16,471 nucleotides of DNA from an uncultured bacterium (GTDB lineage Bacteria; Actinomycetota; Coriobacteriia; Coriobacteriales; Eggerthellaceae), in the NCBI GenBank assembly GCA_905215035.1, contig CAJMOJ010000045.1, forward strand, positions 1 to 16,471, given 5' to 3'. A program made the translations under genes and the position numbers. How positions within the stretch are numbered: position 1 is the first letter of the stretch; each line of letters opens with the position of its first letter. The notes below the pieces were generated by a model. The model was given only the letters and a program-made list of their open reading frames with translations. It was not told the origin of the DNA and did not search any database. Of this stretch, positions 14,906-16,471 are shown one piece after another.

Positions 14906-16276
14906 ATGATACGCTCGCCAATTAAGGGGCAACATACCAAGGTGATTGTGATGATTGCTATTATCATCTGTAATTGCTGTCTTGGTAATCTTTCACAAAC
15001 CGCTCTCAATGCCATGTTTTCAAGCATTGCGCCAGACTTCGGTGTTGAAGTTGGCGTAGGGCAATTAATGACAACACTCTATATGTTGGTGCTTGGCATT
15101 ACAGTTCCTGTTGTCACTTATCTTATGCGCCGCTTCAGCATAAAACATTTGGTGTTGATATCCATAGGCCTTTTATGCGCAGGGTCTATTGTCGATATGG
15201 TGTCATGTAGTTTTACCTTTTTTATTGTCGGGCGTGTGCTGCAAGCTATTTCTGCGGGCATCATGATGCCCATGATGATGAGCGTTATCATGATTTCGTT
15301 TCCTCCAGGACAGCAAGCTACTGTTATGGGTGTTGCAGGAATTGCGTTGGGGTTTGCTCCTAATATTGGACCTACCATTGGCGGTTGGGTTGTTATCGAG
15401 TTTGGCTGGCGTATGTTCTTTGTCTTTTTGCTTGTTGCAAGTGCGCTGTTAATTTTGGTAACGATAACGCTGATCGATACTGAGAAGAATCCTCATCAAG
15501 ATGCTCATTTTGATGTTTTTTCGTTTGTACTGTCATCTATTGCCTTGTGCTGTCTTTTGATGGGATTTACTAATGTATCCAACTATGAACTCCATCATCC
15601 CTTCGTTTGGGTTCCCCTTGTTGTTGGAATAGGAGTGCTTTGGGCTTTTATCCATCGTCAAAAACAGAGCAAGTATCCGCTTATTCATATGGAAATTTTT
15701 GACTCTCAGCACTATCGCGTTGGATTTTGGTCCCTTAATTTGCTTTCGGGTTGTTTTATGGGCATCACGCTTATCTTGCCACTCTTTGTGGAAGGATGTT
15801 GGGGAGGTACAGCACTTCAAGCTGGTTTAGCACTCTTGCCAGGAACCATTGCAGCTTTATTTTTAAATCCGCTTGCAGGTGTACTAACCGACAAAATTGG
15901 AGTACGGCCTGTTGTTCTGGTAGGGTCTTTGTGCTTGGCTATTGGATCTGTGTGGATGGCGTTTGTCTATGAAGGGATGCCATTCTGGCTTCTTTTGGTG
16001 ATGCAATCCGTGCGAGCAAGCGGTGTCTCACTTTTGATGTCTCCTCTCACAACATTTGCTATGTCGACGCTTCCTAAAGATATTGTGGTCGATGGATCTT
16101 CGTGGAGCTCATCAATCCGTCAGGCATGCGCCTCTTTGGGAACTGCAATGATGGTATTTGCCATTACCCTTGGTCCTGCATTTGGTTCTGTTGAACTAGG
16201 CTATCAACTTGCTTTTGGGGTGTCTGCGCTTTTTGCAGTGGCCCTTGCAATTTTGAACTTTGTCAAGATTCGTTAG
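14906..16276 (+). CDS. MFS transporter, DHA2/EmrB-QacA type multidrug exporter
   Basis: 456-residue hydrophobic protein with 12-14 predicted membrane helices, like proton-driven drug exporters. The antiporter signature (motif C) is recognisable in GIALGFAPNIGPTIGGW (about residues 146-162), and a motif-A-like loop (MRRFSIKHL) follows the second helix. LIHMEIFDSQHYR precedes the second half, as is usual in the DHA2 group. Start ATG 14906; a modest GAGGGATGAGAG lies upstream. The gene is divergent from vanZ, with 168 bp between them, and no regulator gene is adjacent. The substrate cannot be told from sequence; resistance annotation by name alone would be unsafe. Confidence 0.9.
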   Translation: MIRSPIKGQHTKVIVMIAIIICNCCLGNLSQTALNAMFSSIAPDFGVEVGVGQLMTTLYMLVLGITVPVVTYLMRRFSIKHLVLISIGLLCAGSIVDMVSCSFTFFIVGRVLQAISAGIMMPMMMSVIMISFPPGQQATVMGVAGIALGFAPNIGPTIGGWVVIEFGWRMFFVFLLVASALLILVTITLIDTEKNPHQDAHFDVFSFVLSSIALCCLLMGFTNVSNYELHHPFVWVPLVVGIGVLWAFIHRQKQSKYPLIHMEIFDSQHYRVGFWSLNLLSGCFMGITLILPLFVEGCWGGTALQAGLALLPGTIAALFLNPLAGVLTDKIGVRPVVLVGSLCLAIGSVWMAFVYEGMPFWLLLVMQSVRASGVSLLMSPLTTFAMSTLPKDIVVDGSSWSSSIRQACASLGTAMMVFAITLGPAFGSVELGYQLAFGVSALFAVALAILNFVKIR

Positions 16277-16372
16277 GTTCTATCAGACAGCTTTAGTAAT
16301 TTCAGGTATTCTACATAAATACACTTTTCTAATAGTAGAAGCCCGAGGCCCTTGTTGGCTTGAGGAGTTTGC

Positions 16373-16471
16373 ATGGTAACTAAAAAAAAGAAGGCAGAAA
16401 AAATACGCGCACGCAATGAACGGGTCAATAAAGAGATGAAGGCAAAACACCCAGCCGCAGTTGGTGAAGCG
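16373..16471 (+). CDS. Unknown lysine-rich protein, 5' part
   Basis: 33 codons from ATG 16373 run open to the window edge. GAGGAG lies five bases upstream, a good ribosome site. The product begins MVTKKKKAEKIRARNERVNK and is strongly basic, consistent with a nucleic-acid-binding tail or a cytoplasmic tail before a membrane domain, but no family is recognised from this short piece. It follows the MFS gene by 96 bp on the same strand; whether they share a transcript is unclear. Confidence 0.6.
   Translation, partial: MVTKKKKAEKIRARNERVNKEMKAKHPAAVGEA

Overview
The window (about 16.5 kb, mid-range G+C by eye) looks like a chromosomal segment of an anaerobic bacterium, most plausibly a low-G+C member of the Coriobacteriia. 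This is an inference: a Firmicute-like transcriptional T-box controls a complete trp operon, hypA sits beside a large Fe-S flavoprotein, and TTG/GTG starts occur. No rRNA gene or other taxonomic marker is present, so the assignment is tentative.

Layout. (1) 1-1651, plus strand: the 3' end of cysteine synthase (cysK), then a glutamate-cysteine ligase gene (gshA), a small thiol module. (2) 1652-1784: convergent intergenic region with a strong bidirectional hairpin terminator. (3) 1785-9588, minus strand: a tryptophan operon in transcription order promoter - tRNA-Trp-sensing T-box - terminator - trpE - trpG - trpD - trpC - trpF/trpB (in-frame fusion) - trpA. It encodes all the enzymes from chorismate to tryptophan, but trpE has two in-frame stop codons 20 codons apart (TGA at 8184-8182, TAA at 8121-8119). 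The pathway is therefore probably cut at its first step in this strain, although every other gene and the T-box look intact. (4) 9784-10083, plus strand: a small phasin-like protein divergent from trp. (5) 10084-10610: an AT-rich gene-free stretch between convergent genes, with several perfect hairpins and a minus-strand sequence resembling the 5' half of a tRNA. (6) 10611-13930, minus strand: a 988-residue flavoprotein with several Fe-S motifs and a GltD/NfnB-like core, followed 8 bp later by hypA, a nickel chaperone for [NiFe] hydrogenase maturation. (7) 14084-14737, minus: a VanZ-family membrane protein. (8) 14906-16276, plus: an MFS transporter of the 14-TM drug-exporter type, then the first 33 codons of a lysine-rich protein running off the window.

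The main oddity is the trp operon. Besides the double nonsense trpE, there is no stop codon between trpF and trpB, yet trpB keeps its own strong Shine-Dalgarno and ATG. Five of the six gene boundaries (all except trpE-trpG) carry low-complexity, short-period repeat DNA that is either translated as protein tails or linkers or left as spacer. I did not find a clear new defence, mobile or signalling system.
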